Below are positions 33,625-42,473 of a DNA stretch of 64,000 nucleotides, in pieces. Source of the stretch: Aliishimia sp045106335 (GTDB lineage Bacteria > Pseudomonadota > Alphaproteobacteria > Rhodobacterales > Rhodobacteraceae); NCBI GenBank assembly GCA_045106335.1, contig JBGCEM010000024.1, positions 1 through 64,000 of the forward strand. Reading direction: 5' to 3'. The notes under the pieces are model-generated. The model worked only from the letters and a program-made list of their open reading frames with translations. It was not told the DNA's origin and did not search any database. Both the position numbers and the translations under genes were made by a program. Each line of letters opens with the position of its first letter. Positions within the stretch are counted from its first letter, which is position 1.

Positions 33625-34012
33625 TCAACGTCACAGTGAGTGAATGCTGTATCGTCTAGCCTTGTGTATAGCGCTTTGAAATGGTGAATAATTGGGCATA
33701 TGTGCAGGAAAAAGGATGTGTTTCAGAGGGAACGCCAAGTCAACAGAATGGAATTTCTGATACAAATGAGGGACGCGGCGTGGCTTGACTCGCTGCTGAC
33801 ATCCCATAGAAAGTTAACAAAAGGTTAATGCATAGGTGGTGGGTCTACGAGGAAAACTAGTTTTTAGGTGTTCCTTTGAGGTTTGGGGTGAATGTTCGCG
33901 TGAAATTCCCGGAAATTTAACTATTTTCGAGTATAGTTTGTGCACAATGGCGAAAGCCGCGTAAGTAGAGATCAAGCCCTCGTTTTAACGGTTGTGAAAT
34001 TAAGGACGAATA
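33625..34012. other. 388-base intergenic region upstream of galU
   Basis: I see no convincing gene here. It is AT-rich compared with its surroundings and contains a TTAA-N7-TTAA box (33814-33828), a 10-base palindrome TTGTGCACAA (33938-33947) and an AT-rich stretch with TATAGT (33932-33937) that may be part of the galU promoter. Confidence 0.5.
33814..33828. promoter_or_regulatory. CtrA-like box TTAA-N7-TTAA
   Basis: TTAACAAAAGGTTAA matches the CtrA core site and lies 185 bases upstream of galU. It is rather distant from the gene, so a direct role would require a far-upstream start site. The match is seen; function is inferred. Confidence 0.4.
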
Positions 34013-34906
34013 ATGCGTAAAAAGGTTACAAAAGCGATTTTCCCTGTGGCGGGTTTGGGCACGCGGTTTTTGCCAGCGACAAAATCTGTGCCAAAAGAAA
34101 TCATGACTTTGGTGGACCGTCCTTTGATCCAATACGCAATCGACGAAGCACGCGAAGCCGGGATCACAGAATTCATTTTCGTGACGTCTCGCGGGAAAGG
34201 TGCGTTAGAGGATTATTTTGATCACTCGCCATCTTTGGAAGAAGAATTACGCAAGAAAGGCAAAACTGAACTTCTGGATATTTTGCAAAATACGAATATG
34301 GACAGTGGTGCCATTGCATATATCCGCCAGCACAAAGCGCTGGGGCTAGGGCATGCGGTGTGGTGCGCGCGGCGTCTTATCGCGAATGAGCCCTTCGCAG
34401 TTATCCTGCCTGATGATGTGATAGCTGCCGAAAAACCATGTTTGAAGCAAATGGTTGAGGCCTACGAAGAGACTGGCGGAAATATGGTCGCAGCGATGGA
34501 AGTTGCACCAAGTAAGACCAGCTCGTACGGTGTATTGGACGTAAAAGAGGACATGGGATCTTTGGTGTCTGTACAGGGTATGGTTGAAAAACCACCTGCT
34601 GGTACTGCTCCGTCTAACTTGGCCGTTATTGGCCGTTACATTCTGTCACCAACAGTCTTGAAGAACTTGAATCAGCTGAAAAGTGGTACGGGCGGTGAGA
34701 TACAGTTGACAGATGCAATCGCTGCTGAGATTGAACAAGACAACGGTGTTTACGGTTATCGGTTCCGTGGTCAGCGGTTTGACTGTGGTTCTAAGTCTGG
34801 GTTTTTACAGGCCACAGTTGCCTTCGGCCTCGCACGCGACGATCTGCGTGACGACCTTTTTGGATACTTACAGGACGTTGTTTCGATGGGGCAAGCGGCC
34901 GAGTGA
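34013..34906 (+). CDS. galU: UTP-glucose-1-phosphate uridylyltransferase
   Basis: This 297-residue enzyme opens with the nucleotide-binding VTKAIFPVAGLGTRFLPATK and the active-site segment SVPKEIMTLVDRPLIQYAIDEA. It makes UDP-glucose from UTP and glucose-1-phosphate in the cytoplasm, feeding cell-surface glycan synthesis. It lies 22 bases before galE, so the two make UDP-glucose and UDP-galactose in one unit. Its 388-base upstream region is the longest non-coding gap in the window. Confidence 0.97.
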   Translation: MRKKVTKAIFPVAGLGTRFLPATKSVPKEIMTLVDRPLIQYAIDEAREAGITEFIFVTSRGKGALEDYFDHSPSLEEELRKKGKTELLDILQNTNMDSGAIAYIRQHKALGLGHAVWCARRLIANEPFAVILPDDVIAAEKPCLKQMVEAYEETGGNMVAAMEVAPSKTSSYGVLDVKEDMGSLVSVQGMVEKPPAGTAPSNLAVIGRYILSPTVLKNLNQLKSGTGGEIQLTDAIAAEIEQDNGVYGYRFRGQRFDCGSKSGFLQATVAFGLARDDLRDDLFGYLQDVVSMGQAAE

Positions 34907-34928
34907 GTCGTAAAAACCTGGCAAGATC

Positions 34929-35912
34929 ATGACAAATATTTTGGTTACAGGTGGCGCTGGCTACATAGGTTCGCATGCTTGTAAAGCCTTGAAAGCTGCC
35001 GGATTTACGCCGGTGACATTTGACAACTTGGTCACTGGCTGGCGAGATTCGGTTAAGTTCGGGCCTTTTGAACAAGGCGACCTTATGGATCGTCTGCGCT
35101 TGGATGAGGTTTTTGATACTCACAAGCCTGTTGCCGTTATGCACTTTGCCGCCCTCAGTCAGGTTGGCGAATCTATGCAAGATCCAGCAAAGTACTGGCG
35201 TAACAATGTTCTTGGCAGCTTAAACCTTATAGAAACCGCTGTTGCTTCGGGTGTTAAGAATTTCGTATTTTCGTCGACATGTGCCACCTATGGCGAGCAA
35301 GATGGGGTGACGCTGGATGAATCTTGCGCGCAAGACCCGATCAATGCGTATGGTGCCTCAAAACGCGCAATCGAAGATATCCTTCGGGATTTTGAAGCCG
35401 CCTTTGGCTTGAAACACGTTATTTTCCGATATTTCAATGTCGCAGGTGCTGATCCGGACGGTGAAGTGGGTGAGTTCCATCAACCGGAAACACATCTTAT
35501 TCCTATAATGCTACAAGCAATTGACGGACAAAGGGACGCGTTGACTATCTATGGTACCGATTATGATACACCAGACGGTACTTGTATCCGAGATTATGTC
35601 CACGTTTGTGATCTGGTCGATGCGCATATCCTTGGGTTAAAGTGGTTGCAGGATGGCAACGTTAGCCGTGTGTTTAATTTAGGTACGGGCGATGGATTTT
35701 CTGTCCGGGATGTGATCGCGCAATCAAATCAGGTTACCAATCAAGTGGTTCCCTATTCGGAAGGGCCGCGCAGGCCAGGTGATTGTACAAAATTGGTGTC
35801 TGGATCAACCCGGGCGGTGTCCGAGTTAGGATGGTCTCCACAACGATCAAATATGAAGGACATGATCGCAGATGCCTGGAGATGGCACAAAAACGGCCAC
35901 TACGACTCATAA
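34929..35912 (+). CDS. galE: UDP-glucose 4-epimerase
   Basis: This 327-residue short-chain dehydrogenase-fold enzyme has the NAD motif ILVTGGAGYIGSHACKAL, the catalytic Tyr/Lys pair in INAYGASKRAIED and the Ser/Thr in FSSTCATYGEQ. It interconverts UDP-glucose and UDP-galactose. It sits directly after galU and overlaps the next glycosyltransferase gene by 41 bases, a sign that the galU-galE-transferase genes form one unit for surface sugar synthesis. Confidence 0.96.
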   Translation: MTNILVTGGAGYIGSHACKALKAAGFTPVTFDNLVTGWRDSVKFGPFEQGDLMDRLRLDEVFDTHKPVAVMHFAALSQVGESMQDPAKYWRNNVLGSLNLIETAVASGVKNFVFSSTCATYGEQDGVTLDESCAQDPINAYGASKRAIEDILRDFEAAFGLKHVIFRYFNVAGADPDGEVGEFHQPETHLIPIMLQAIDGQRDALTIYGTDYDTPDGTCIRDYVHVCDLVDAHILGLKWLQDGNVSRVFNLGTGDGFSVRDVIAQSNQVTNQVVPYSEGPRRPGDCTKLVSGSTRAVSELGWSPQRSNMKDMIADAWRWHKNGHYDS

Positions 35913-36912
35913 GGCGCCGATCTGGCTGCGATATCGACGTCGCCTTATTCGAAAAAAGCTGTTGTGGCGCGCGTTTCGCAGTCGACGTGAACTGACCTTG
36001 GCCAAGGATCGACGGGACAAGATTGAACCAAATACTATTTTGGCCTTTACGACACTTCGAAATGAAGTCATCCGAATTCCGTTTTTTCTAAATCATTATA
36101 GATCTTTAGGTGTTGGTCATTTCTTCATGATCGATAACGGAAGCACTGATGAAAGCGCTGAACTGCTTAGGCGCCAACCTGATGTCACATTGTATCAAAC
36201 GCAGGCTGGATACCGCGCGTCCAGGTTCGGCGTGGATTGGACAAATTGGTTGCTTCGCCGATTTGGGTCAGGCCGTTGGTGTGTGATTGCAGATGTCGAT
36301 GAAGCGTTAATTTATCCTGATTGGGATCGGCGCGACCTAAAGGTGCTGACATCATGGTTAGATAGGCACAACCACGCCATGATGGGCGCTATTATGCTGG
36401 ATATGTATCCTCAAGGCCCGCCTGATCAACAGATATACAGGCCAGGTCAGGATCCATTTTCGATTTTGGATTGGTTTGATGCGCATGGGTATTGGGTACA
36501 ACGTCAGCCAAAGTTGGACAATTTATGGCTACAGGGTGGAGTCCGCGCGCGGTGTTTTTTTGAGAACACTCCGGAAAAAGCTCCGACTTTGAACAAAATA
36601 CCACTTATAAATTGGAAGCCCCAATATGCGCTCGTGAATTCTACACATTCGGGGCTGCCCACTCATCTAAACCATGTGTGGAAGACTGGCGTTTCGGGTG
36701 CTTTGTTGCACAGCAAATTTTTACCGGGCACTGCAACACGTGCAATCGAGGAAAAGGCGCGAGACGAACATTTTAAGTTTGGAGAAAAATACGCGGATTA
36801 CTATGATCAGCTCGCTGCAAATCCAGATATGTGGCACCCTGACTCCACGCAATACCAAGGTTGGCGTCAGTTGTTGGCGCTTGGATTGATAAGCCAAGAG
36901 GATTGGCTGTAA
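35872..36912 (+). CDS. Glycosyltransferase family 2-like protein (paralog A)
   Basis: This 346-residue protein has a compact GT-A-type core: TTLRNEVIRIPFFLNHYRSLG, then MIDNGSTDESAELL and the metal-binding ADVDEALIYP (the DxDE motif of the Glyco_tranf_2_4 group). It has no signal peptide or membrane segment. Its start lies inside the galE coding region (41-base overlap). It shares order and many residues with paralog B (37094-38098), such as LDMYP, LNKIPL and a Gly-rich ARxxF region, suggesting tandem duplication. Donor and acceptor sugars are unknown. Confidence 0.88.
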   Translation: MPGDGTKTATTTHKAPIWLRYRRRLIRKKLLWRAFRSRRELTLAKDRRDKIEPNTILAFTTLRNEVIRIPFFLNHYRSLGVGHFFMIDNGSTDESAELLRRQPDVTLYQTQAGYRASRFGVDWTNWLLRRFGSGRWCVIADVDEALIYPDWDRRDLKVLTSWLDRHNHAMMGAIMLDMYPQGPPDQQIYRPGQDPFSILDWFDAHGYWVQRQPKLDNLWLQGGVRARCFFENTPEKAPTLNKIPLINWKPQYALVNSTHSGLPTHLNHVWKTGVSGALLHSKFLPGTATRAIEEKARDEHFKFGEKYADYYDQLAANPDMWHPDSTQYQGWRQLLALGLISQEDWL

Positions 36913-37040
36913 GTCGGCAACAAAGTGTCAGATTGAAATGTAGTTTACTCGGATTGTTGATAAATCAATCTTAATGGTATCAGATTAACGAAAAGAGTGT
37001 GGGTGCCTAAACGACAAAATTTGTAAGGGTCTGAGCAGAA

Positions 37041-37097
37041 ATGAAAAAAATGTCGGTCAGAACGACCGCATTACACGAGGACCGATCATCGGTGTGA
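37041..37097 (+). CDS. Possible 18-codon leader ORF before paralog B
   Basis: A short frame starting MKKMSVRTTALHEDRSSV runs from an ATG at 37041 to a TGA that overlaps the GTG start of paralog B by three bases (GTGTGA). An AAGGG lies about 12 bases upstream of its ATG. Translation of it could couple ribosomes onto the weak GTG start. This may equally be a chance frame. Confidence 0.25.
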   Translation: MKKMSVRTTALHEDRSSV

Positions 37098-38098
37098 TCG
37101 GTTCATATGGGATGCGTCTTCGGCGCAAGCGTTTGCGGCTTCGTGCCAAGCGCAAGAAATTCGATTTGCGTGCCGTTTCGGATCGCACGGATCAGCTGCG
37201 CGATGACGATCTTTTGTTATACTCGACCATCCGAAACGAACATGTCCGTTTACCTTATTTCTTAGATTACTACCGGAATATGGGCATCAATCACTTCCTA
37301 ATTGTCGATAATGACAGCGACGATGGCGGATTGGAATTTCTGTCTCAGCAACCGGATGTGTCTGTCTGGCATACGAACAAAAGCTATAAACGTTCGCGAT
37401 TTGGCATGGATTGGCAGAATTATCTGCTTGCGACCTTTGGACACAAACACTGGTGCCTGATGGTCGATCCGGACGAATTCTTCGTGTATCCTTTCTGCGA
37501 TACACGACCTTTGAGGGGGCTGACTGATTGGCTGGATGCATCTTCCATTAAATCCTTTAGCGCGATGCTGTTGGACATGTATCCGAAGGGGCGGCTGGAT
37601 GCGAAACCTTACACAGCTGGTCAAGATCCCTTGGAAATCGCGCATTGGTTTGATAGCGGAAATTACACGATCAAACGAAATCCTCAGTATTGGAATCTGT
37701 GGATTCAAGGTGGCCCGCGCGCCCGAATGTACTTCTCGGAAAAGCCATCTAAAGCCCCGGCCTTAAACAAAATTCCTTTGGTGAAGTGGGATAGGCGATA
37801 TGTATATGTGTCGTCGTCGCATTCGCTTTTGCCCCGGGGTCTTAACCTGGCTTATGATGAATGGGGCGGTGAAAAGGCGAGTGGAATTTTGTTGCACGCA
37901 AAATTCTTGGATACCTTCGGGGCTAAAGCACAAGAAGAGCTTGAACGGAATGAGCATTTCGGTGCCTCTCGGGAGTATTTGGCATATGTGAACCAAATGG
38001 AAAACGACCCTGAGCTGTGGTGCAAATGGTCCGAAAAGTACATCAATTGGCGTCAACTTGAGATCCTGGGCCTAATGTCCAAAGGCAATTGGGCATGA
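37094..38098 (+). CDS. Glycosyltransferase family 2-like protein (paralog B)
   Basis: This 334-residue protein has a GT-A core: YSTIRNEHVRLPYFLDYYRNMG, then IVDNDSDDGGLEFL and the metal site VDPDEFFVYP. The N-terminus is very basic (RLRRKRLRLRAKRKK), which may hold it to the membrane. The GTG at 37094 is the only start giving this stretch; an ATG at 37112 would begin MRLRRKRL. It is similar to paralog A, and its stop overlaps the next gene's start (ATGA). Sugar specificity is unknown. Confidence 0.87.
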   Translation: MIGSYGMRLRRKRLRLRAKRKKFDLRAVSDRTDQLRDDDLLLYSTIRNEHVRLPYFLDYYRNMGINHFLIVDNDSDDGGLEFLSQQPDVSVWHTNKSYKRSRFGMDWQNYLLATFGHKHWCLMVDPDEFFVYPFCDTRPLRGLTDWLDASSIKSFSAMLLDMYPKGRLDAKPYTAGQDPLEIAHWFDSGNYTIKRNPQYWNLWIQGGPRARMYFSEKPSKAPALNKIPLVKWDRRYVYVSSSHSLLPRGLNLAYDEWGGEKASGILLHAKFLDTFGAKAQEELERNEHFGASREYLAYVNQMENDPELWCKWSEKYINWRQLEILGLMSKGNWA

Positions 38099-39801
38099 GC
38101 GGTACAGTCGGTATTTTGATGTTAGTGCACACAGCGCTAAAGCGCGCTGAACAAGTCGCGCAACATTGGGCCGCTGCGGGGTGTCCGGTCGTAATTCACA
38201 TCGACAAAAAAGTCGATCCTTCTGTTGGCGCAGCGTTCCGCGACAGCCTGTCTACCAATCCTTTGATTAGTTTTTCCAAGCAATTTCGATGCGAATGGGG
38301 CACCTGGGGTATCGTCGCGGCTAGCCAATCTGCAGCCTCTCAATTGCTGTCGGATCATCCAGCAGTTCGTCATGTGTATTTGGCCTCTGGGTCGTGCCTG
38401 CCGTTGCGTCCTGTCAGCGAGCTGGTCAATTATTTGGATGGACGTCCGCGCACAGATTTTATTGAAAGTGCGACCACAGCTGACGTGGCTTGGACGGTTG
38501 ACGGCCTTGAGCAAGAAAGATTCACCTTGCGTTTTCCCTTTGCCTGGAAACGTCATCGCTTGTTGTTTGACAAATATGTTGAACTGCAGCGCAGGTTGCG
38601 GATGCGTCGAAAAATCCCCAATAATTTGGTTCCACATATGGGGTCCCAATGGTGGTGTTTGACCCGTAAAACGTTGAACTCAATCCTAACAGACCCGGAT
38701 CGTCGCTTGTACGATCGGTATTTCAGTCAAGTTTGGATCCCGGACGAAAGCTATTTTCAAACCCTCGCGCGAGAGTTTTCGACGCAGATCGAAAGTCGAT
38801 CTTTGACCCTTTCCAAATTTGACTTCCAGGGCAAACCGCATATTTTCTACGACGATCATTTGCAACTGTTACGTCGTTCCGATTGTTTTGTGGCCCGTAA
38901 AATTTGGCCGCAGGCCGATCGGTTGTACGATACATTTTTGACAACTGACGTGTCTGCCTTGAAGAAAACTGAGCCCAACCCAGGGAAAATTGACCGAATC
39001 TTCGCTAAGGCAGTTGATCGACGCGTTCAAGGGCGTCCCGGTCTTTACATGCAAAGCCGCTTTCCCCGTGCGACTCATGAAAGTGGTATGACTGCAGCGC
39101 CTTTTTTTGTGTTTGAAGGATTTTCGGAACTCTTTGAAAACTTTGAACCTTGGCTGGCCCGAACGACCGGTGCGCGGGTACATGGGCATTTATTTGATCG
39201 GGAATCAGTCCAGTTTTCCGAAGCTCAGACGTCCATCAATGGCGCGCTTTGTAACAGTGTTAGGTCACGCGATTATGCGCCCAAATCCTTTTTGACAAAT
39301 TTAATCTGGAACACGCGGGGCGAGCGCCAGTGTTTCCAGTTTGGACCAAATTCCAATCAAGCGATTACACCGACGCTTGCGCGGGACATGAATGCCCAGA
39401 TATCTGTCGTTTCGGGCGCTTGGGCCATCCCTTTGTATCGATCTGATCGCGATTTCTCTAATCTACGCAAAGAGGCGGCGATCTTGCAGCAGATCGAAAG
39501 TGAGCATTTAGCTGTATTGCGGTCTGCCAAAACCAAAGCGCGCGTCCGGAGTTGGACGTTAGCTGAGTTTATTGAAGCACCGATGGAGCCTTTGCAAACG
39601 ATTTTGGACGAGGTAAATCCAGGCAGCACTCATAGACTAAGCGAAGCCCCGCGCATGGTAGATTTGTCTGGCTTTGGGCAGTTTCTGCAAAATTTGAAGA
39701 ACCAAGGTATGCATCCTTATCTTATGGGGGATTTTCCGATTGAAGCCGCAGATTCGTCAGGTCGGAACGGAGCTCCGCGCAAACCGTATTTGGTGAATTA
39801 A
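38095..39801 (+). CDS. GT14 (core-2/I-branching type) glycosyltransferase with C-terminal extension
   Basis: This 568-residue protein starts with a region resembling core-2/I-branching beta-1,6-N-acetylglucosaminyltransferases (ILMLVHTALKRAEQVAQHW, VYLASGSCLPLRPVSELV, GSQWWCLTRKTL, WIPDESYFQTLA) over about residues 1-270. It then has a long C-terminal part of unknown fold. In Rhodobacterales such proteins carry DUF5927/DUF5928-type regions. It would add a sugar, perhaps xylose or GlcNAc, to a surface glycan. It begins in the stop of paralog B and is followed immediately by the sulfotransferase gene. Confidence 0.86.
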   Translation: MSGTVGILMLVHTALKRAEQVAQHWAAAGCPVVIHIDKKVDPSVGAAFRDSLSTNPLISFSKQFRCEWGTWGIVAASQSAASQLLSDHPAVRHVYLASGSCLPLRPVSELVNYLDGRPRTDFIESATTADVAWTVDGLEQERFTLRFPFAWKRHRLLFDKYVELQRRLRMRRKIPNNLVPHMGSQWWCLTRKTLNSILTDPDRRLYDRYFSQVWIPDESYFQTLAREFSTQIESRSLTLSKFDFQGKPHIFYDDHLQLLRRSDCFVARKIWPQADRLYDTFLTTDVSALKKTEPNPGKIDRIFAKAVDRRVQGRPGLYMQSRFPRATHESGMTAAPFFVFEGFSELFENFEPWLARTTGARVHGHLFDRESVQFSEAQTSINGALCNSVRSRDYAPKSFLTNLIWNTRGERQCFQFGPNSNQAITPTLARDMNAQISVVSGAWAIPLYRSDRDFSNLRKEAAILQQIESEHLAVLRSAKTKARVRSWTLAEFIEAPMEPLQTILDEVNPGSTHRLSEAPRMVDLSGFGQFLQNLKNQGMHPYLMGDFPIEAADSSGRNGAPRKPYLVN

Positions 39802-41234
39802 TGTCAGAAAGATTTGACTACTTCGTCGTGCTGGCGGACATGCGCACTGGGTCTAACTTTCTTGAAACCAATTTGAATGCCATAGACGGGCTGGCCTGTG
39901 TAGGTGAGGCATTCAACCCTCATTTTATCGGGTTTCCTAAGACGGACGATATTTTTGGGGTGACTTTAGCAAAGCGCGACGCCGTGCCGATGTCTTTGAT
40001 TACGGCTTTGACCAACCATCCTGATGCTCTTTGCGGGTTTCGATATTTCCACGATCACGATCCGCGTGTGCTGGACATCGTGCTGACAAACCCACGCTGT
40101 GCAAAAATTATCTTAACCCGCAATCCAGCGGACAGTTATGTGTCTAAGAAGATTGCGTCGAAGACAGGCCAGTGGAAGCTGACCAATATGACGTCCCGCA
40201 AAGCGGCAAAGATCACTTTTGATCCGCTTGAGTTTACAACACATGTGCAGGATTTACAGTCCTTTCAACAAAGTGTGCTGAACCAGCTACAGCGCAGTGG
40301 GCAGACTGCGTTTTACCTGGCTTACGAAGATTTGCAGGATGTGGATGTTCTGAATGGGCTTGCGCTCTTTCTGGGTGTGCCCGGGCGTTTGCGCGATTTA
40401 GAAAAGACGTTAAAGGTGCAGAATCCCGGCAGCCTTGCGGATAAGGTCGAGAATTTTGAGGAAATGGAGCTGTCTTTAGCCGGGCTAGATCGGTTCAACC
40501 TGACAAGAACGCCAAATTTCGAACCGCGACGCGGACCTGCAGTTCCCAGCTTTGTTGCCCCAGAAACGGCACCTTTGCTATTCATGCCAGTGCCGGGTGG
40601 ACCGTCTGCGCGGATTGAGGCCTGGTTGGCCGCTTTGGGAGGTACGCAAACGGCTGCATTACTGCGTAATATGAACCGCAAAGACCTAAAGTCTTGGAAA
40701 CGCAACAATGTCGGGCACCGTAGCTTTACAGTGCTGCGTCATCCTTTAGAGCGTGCGTATCATACATTTTGCAACAAGATCGTCAGCACACAGCTTGATA
40801 ATTATGCACGTTTGCGGCGCAAGCTGATCCGACAGTACAACGTTTCTTTGCGTGAAGAAGACGCGATGGATCCATGGAGCGCTGCGGATCATCGCAAAGC
40901 GTTTGGAGAATTCTTAGTTTTTTTGAAAGGGAACTTGGCGGGTCAGACATCGCTGCGTATTGATGCGCATTGGGCAAGCCAAACTGCGATCTTGCAAGGG
41001 TTTGCTGAATTTGCCTTGCCGGATGTCATCATTCGCGAACACGATATGGTGACCCAACTTGTGAAACTGACCCAAAGTGTGGATCTTGATCCAATCCAGA
41101 TGGTTGCCAATCCAGACCCAAAACCGCCATTTGAACTATCCCAGATCTACGACGCCGACTTAGAAAAGCTCGCCAAAGCGTGCTATCAACGTGATTATAT
41201 CATGTTCGGGTTTGGTCCTTGGACGCCGCTTTAG
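39801..41234 (+). CDS. Two-domain sulfotransferase (NodH/Stf0-like plus Sulfotransfer_2-like)
   Basis: This 477-residue protein seems to hold two sulfotransferase-type modules. The first has a PAPS phosphosulfate loop MRTGSNFLETNL and a LTRNPADSYVSKKIA region like nodulation sulfotransferase NodH and mycobacterial Stf0. The second, from about residue 255, resembles Sulfotransfer_2 with VLRHPLERAYHTFCNK but lacks a clear 5' phosphosulfate loop (FMPVPGGPSARIE stands in its place). It would sulfate a glycan from the preceding transferases. It overlaps the GT14 gene by one base and converges on ptsN, overlapping it by four. Confidence 0.82.
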   Translation: MSERFDYFVVLADMRTGSNFLETNLNAIDGLACVGEAFNPHFIGFPKTDDIFGVTLAKRDAVPMSLITALTNHPDALCGFRYFHDHDPRVLDIVLTNPRCAKIILTRNPADSYVSKKIASKTGQWKLTNMTSRKAAKITFDPLEFTTHVQDLQSFQQSVLNQLQRSGQTAFYLAYEDLQDVDVLNGLALFLGVPGRLRDLEKTLKVQNPGSLADKVENFEEMELSLAGLDRFNLTRTPNFEPRRGPAVPSFVAPETAPLLFMPVPGGPSARIEAWLAALGGTQTAALLRNMNRKDLKSWKRNNVGHRSFTVLRHPLERAYHTFCNKIVSTQLDNYARLRRKLIRQYNVSLREEDAMDPWSAADHRKAFGEFLVFLKGNLAGQTSLRIDAHWASQTAILQGFAEFALPDVIIREHDMVTQLVKLTQSVDLDPIQMVANPDPKPPFELSQIYDADLEKLAKACYQRDYIMFGFGPWTPL

Positions 41235-41695
41235 GCCGCTTTGACTGACTGTGCTTCGGCTAAGATTGTGTGCAAAGTTGCAGCATTGTGATTGGCGCGT
41301 AGCTTTGCACAAATCGAAGGTTCACGCAGGGTACGAGACACCAAAGCAAGTGCTTTCAAATGCTCAACACCAGCATTCTCAGGGGCAAATAAGGCAAAGG
41401 CAATATCGACAGGTTCGCGATCAACAGCGTTAAAGTCGATGGGTTTTTCAAGCAAGATAAACACACCTACAACTTTTTCGACGCTCGGCAAACGGGCATG
41501 GGGCAGCGCAACGCCGCGCCCCACCCCAGTTGGTCCCAACGCTTCGCGCGCGCGCAGGGCTTCGGACACTTCGCTTGCATCCAAACCATAAGCTGCTGCA
41601 GCCAGATCCCCTAAATCCTGAAACAAACGTTTCTTGCTGGAAACCGAACTGGAAACCTTAACGGCTTCAACATTGAGAAGATCTAAAAACTGCAT
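41231..41695 (-). CDS. ptsN: PTS IIA-like nitrogen regulatory protein PtsN
   Basis: This 154-residue EIIA-Ntr-type protein has the phosphorylatable His66 in GRGVALPHARL. It is part of the nitrogen PTS phosphorelay (PtsP, NPr, EIIA-Ntr), which links nitrogen and potassium status to metabolism. It follows hpf on the same strand, 47 bases away. Its stop overlaps the convergent sulfotransferase stop, so antisense transcription could matter. Confidence 0.93.
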   Translation of the reverse strand: MQFLDLLNVEAVKVSSSVSSKKRLFQDLGDLAAAAYGLDASEVSEALRAREALGPTGVGRGVALPHARLPSVEKVVGVFILLEKPIDFNAVDREPVDIAFALFAPENAGVEHLKALALVSRTLREPSICAKLRANHNAATLHTILAEAQSVKAA

Positions 41696-41742
41696 ATATC
41701 ACTACCATTGCGCACGGCTTCGCCGATAAAGTTTCTTAAAGT

Positions 41743-42306
41743 TTAGGGATCAATCCAACCAATATTCCCGTCATCCCGGCGGTATACCACATTTAATCCG
41801 TCTTTGCCTTCTTTTCTAAAGACCAAAACTGGGGCCCCTGCTAACTCCATTTGCATCACTGCCTCACCTACGGATAAAGCTGGAATATTCGTTTCCATCT
41901 CTGCAATGATCATAGGCTGCAAAGTTTCGGGCTCCGCCGCGTTACTTTCTGTTTCAGAGGCGAGGATATAGGAGGAAGCGCCGATAAGTTCAACAGGTTC
42001 GACGCGGTCCTTGTGATGATCTTTCAGCCGTCGCTTGTAGCGTCGTAACTGCTTTTCCATCTTTTCGGAACACAGGTCAAAAGCTGCATAGATTTCAGTG
42101 GCATGGGCCTTGGCTTGCGCGGTTAGACCTGTAGAGAGATGGACCGTTGCTTCGCACACATGTTCATGCCCAGATTTCGAAAACACCACATTCGCATCAG
42201 TCGGTCGTTCGGCATATTTTTCAACAACGCTACCCAGTTCGCTTTTTACATGGGTTTGGAGCGCATCGCCTATGTCGATTTGCTTTCCGCTGATTTGATA
42301 ACGCAT
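41743..42306 (-). CDS. hpf: Ribosome hibernation promoting factor, long form
   Basis: This 187-residue protein has the N-terminal S30AE domain (MRYQISGKQIDIGDALQTHV; basic stretch KQLRRYKRRLKDHHKD near residue 87) and the C-terminal domain of long HPF (DGLNVVYRRDDGNIGWIDP). Long HPF dimerises 70S ribosomes into inactive 100S particles in stationary phase. A strong AAGGAG lies before the ATG and overlaps the stop region of the small upstream ORF. Order lptB-(small ORF)-hpf-ptsN is common in this lineage. Confidence 0.93.
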   Translation of the reverse strand: MRYQISGKQIDIGDALQTHVKSELGSVVEKYAERPTDANVVFSKSGHEHVCEATVHLSTGLTAQAKAHATEIYAAFDLCSEKMEKQLRRYKRRLKDHHKDRVEPVELIGASSYILASETESNAAEPETLQPMIIAEMETNIPALSVGEAVMQMELAGAPVLVFRKEGKDGLNVVYRRDDGNIGWIDP

Positions 42307-42317
42307 GGTATCTCCTT

Positions 42318-42473
42318 CTAGAAGTGGGCGACCGTATCCGTGTCGCGCAGCATTGGATGCTGGGGATGAAAACAGGACGGGTCATGAAACAGGCGGCTGG
42401 CTTTGGTCAGGTCCAAGGGGTTCCGCGCAGGGCGAATATCGGAGGGAAAATCTGAAAACAGCAACAGCGCCAT
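42318..42473 (-). CDS. Small protein of 51 residues between lptB and hpf, unknown
   Basis: A frame starting MALLLFSDFPSDIRPARNPL occupies most of the gap between lptB and hpf on the same strand. It uses codons like its neighbours, and its TAG stop lies directly before the hpf Shine-Dalgarno, so it may be coupled to hpf. Its own ribosome site (AGGA, two bases from the ATG) is too close. I do not recognise the product. It may be a real conserved short gene or an open leader. Confidence 0.45.
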   Translation of the reverse strand: MALLLFSDFPSDIRPARNPLDLTKASRLFHDPSCFHPQHPMLRDTDTVAHF

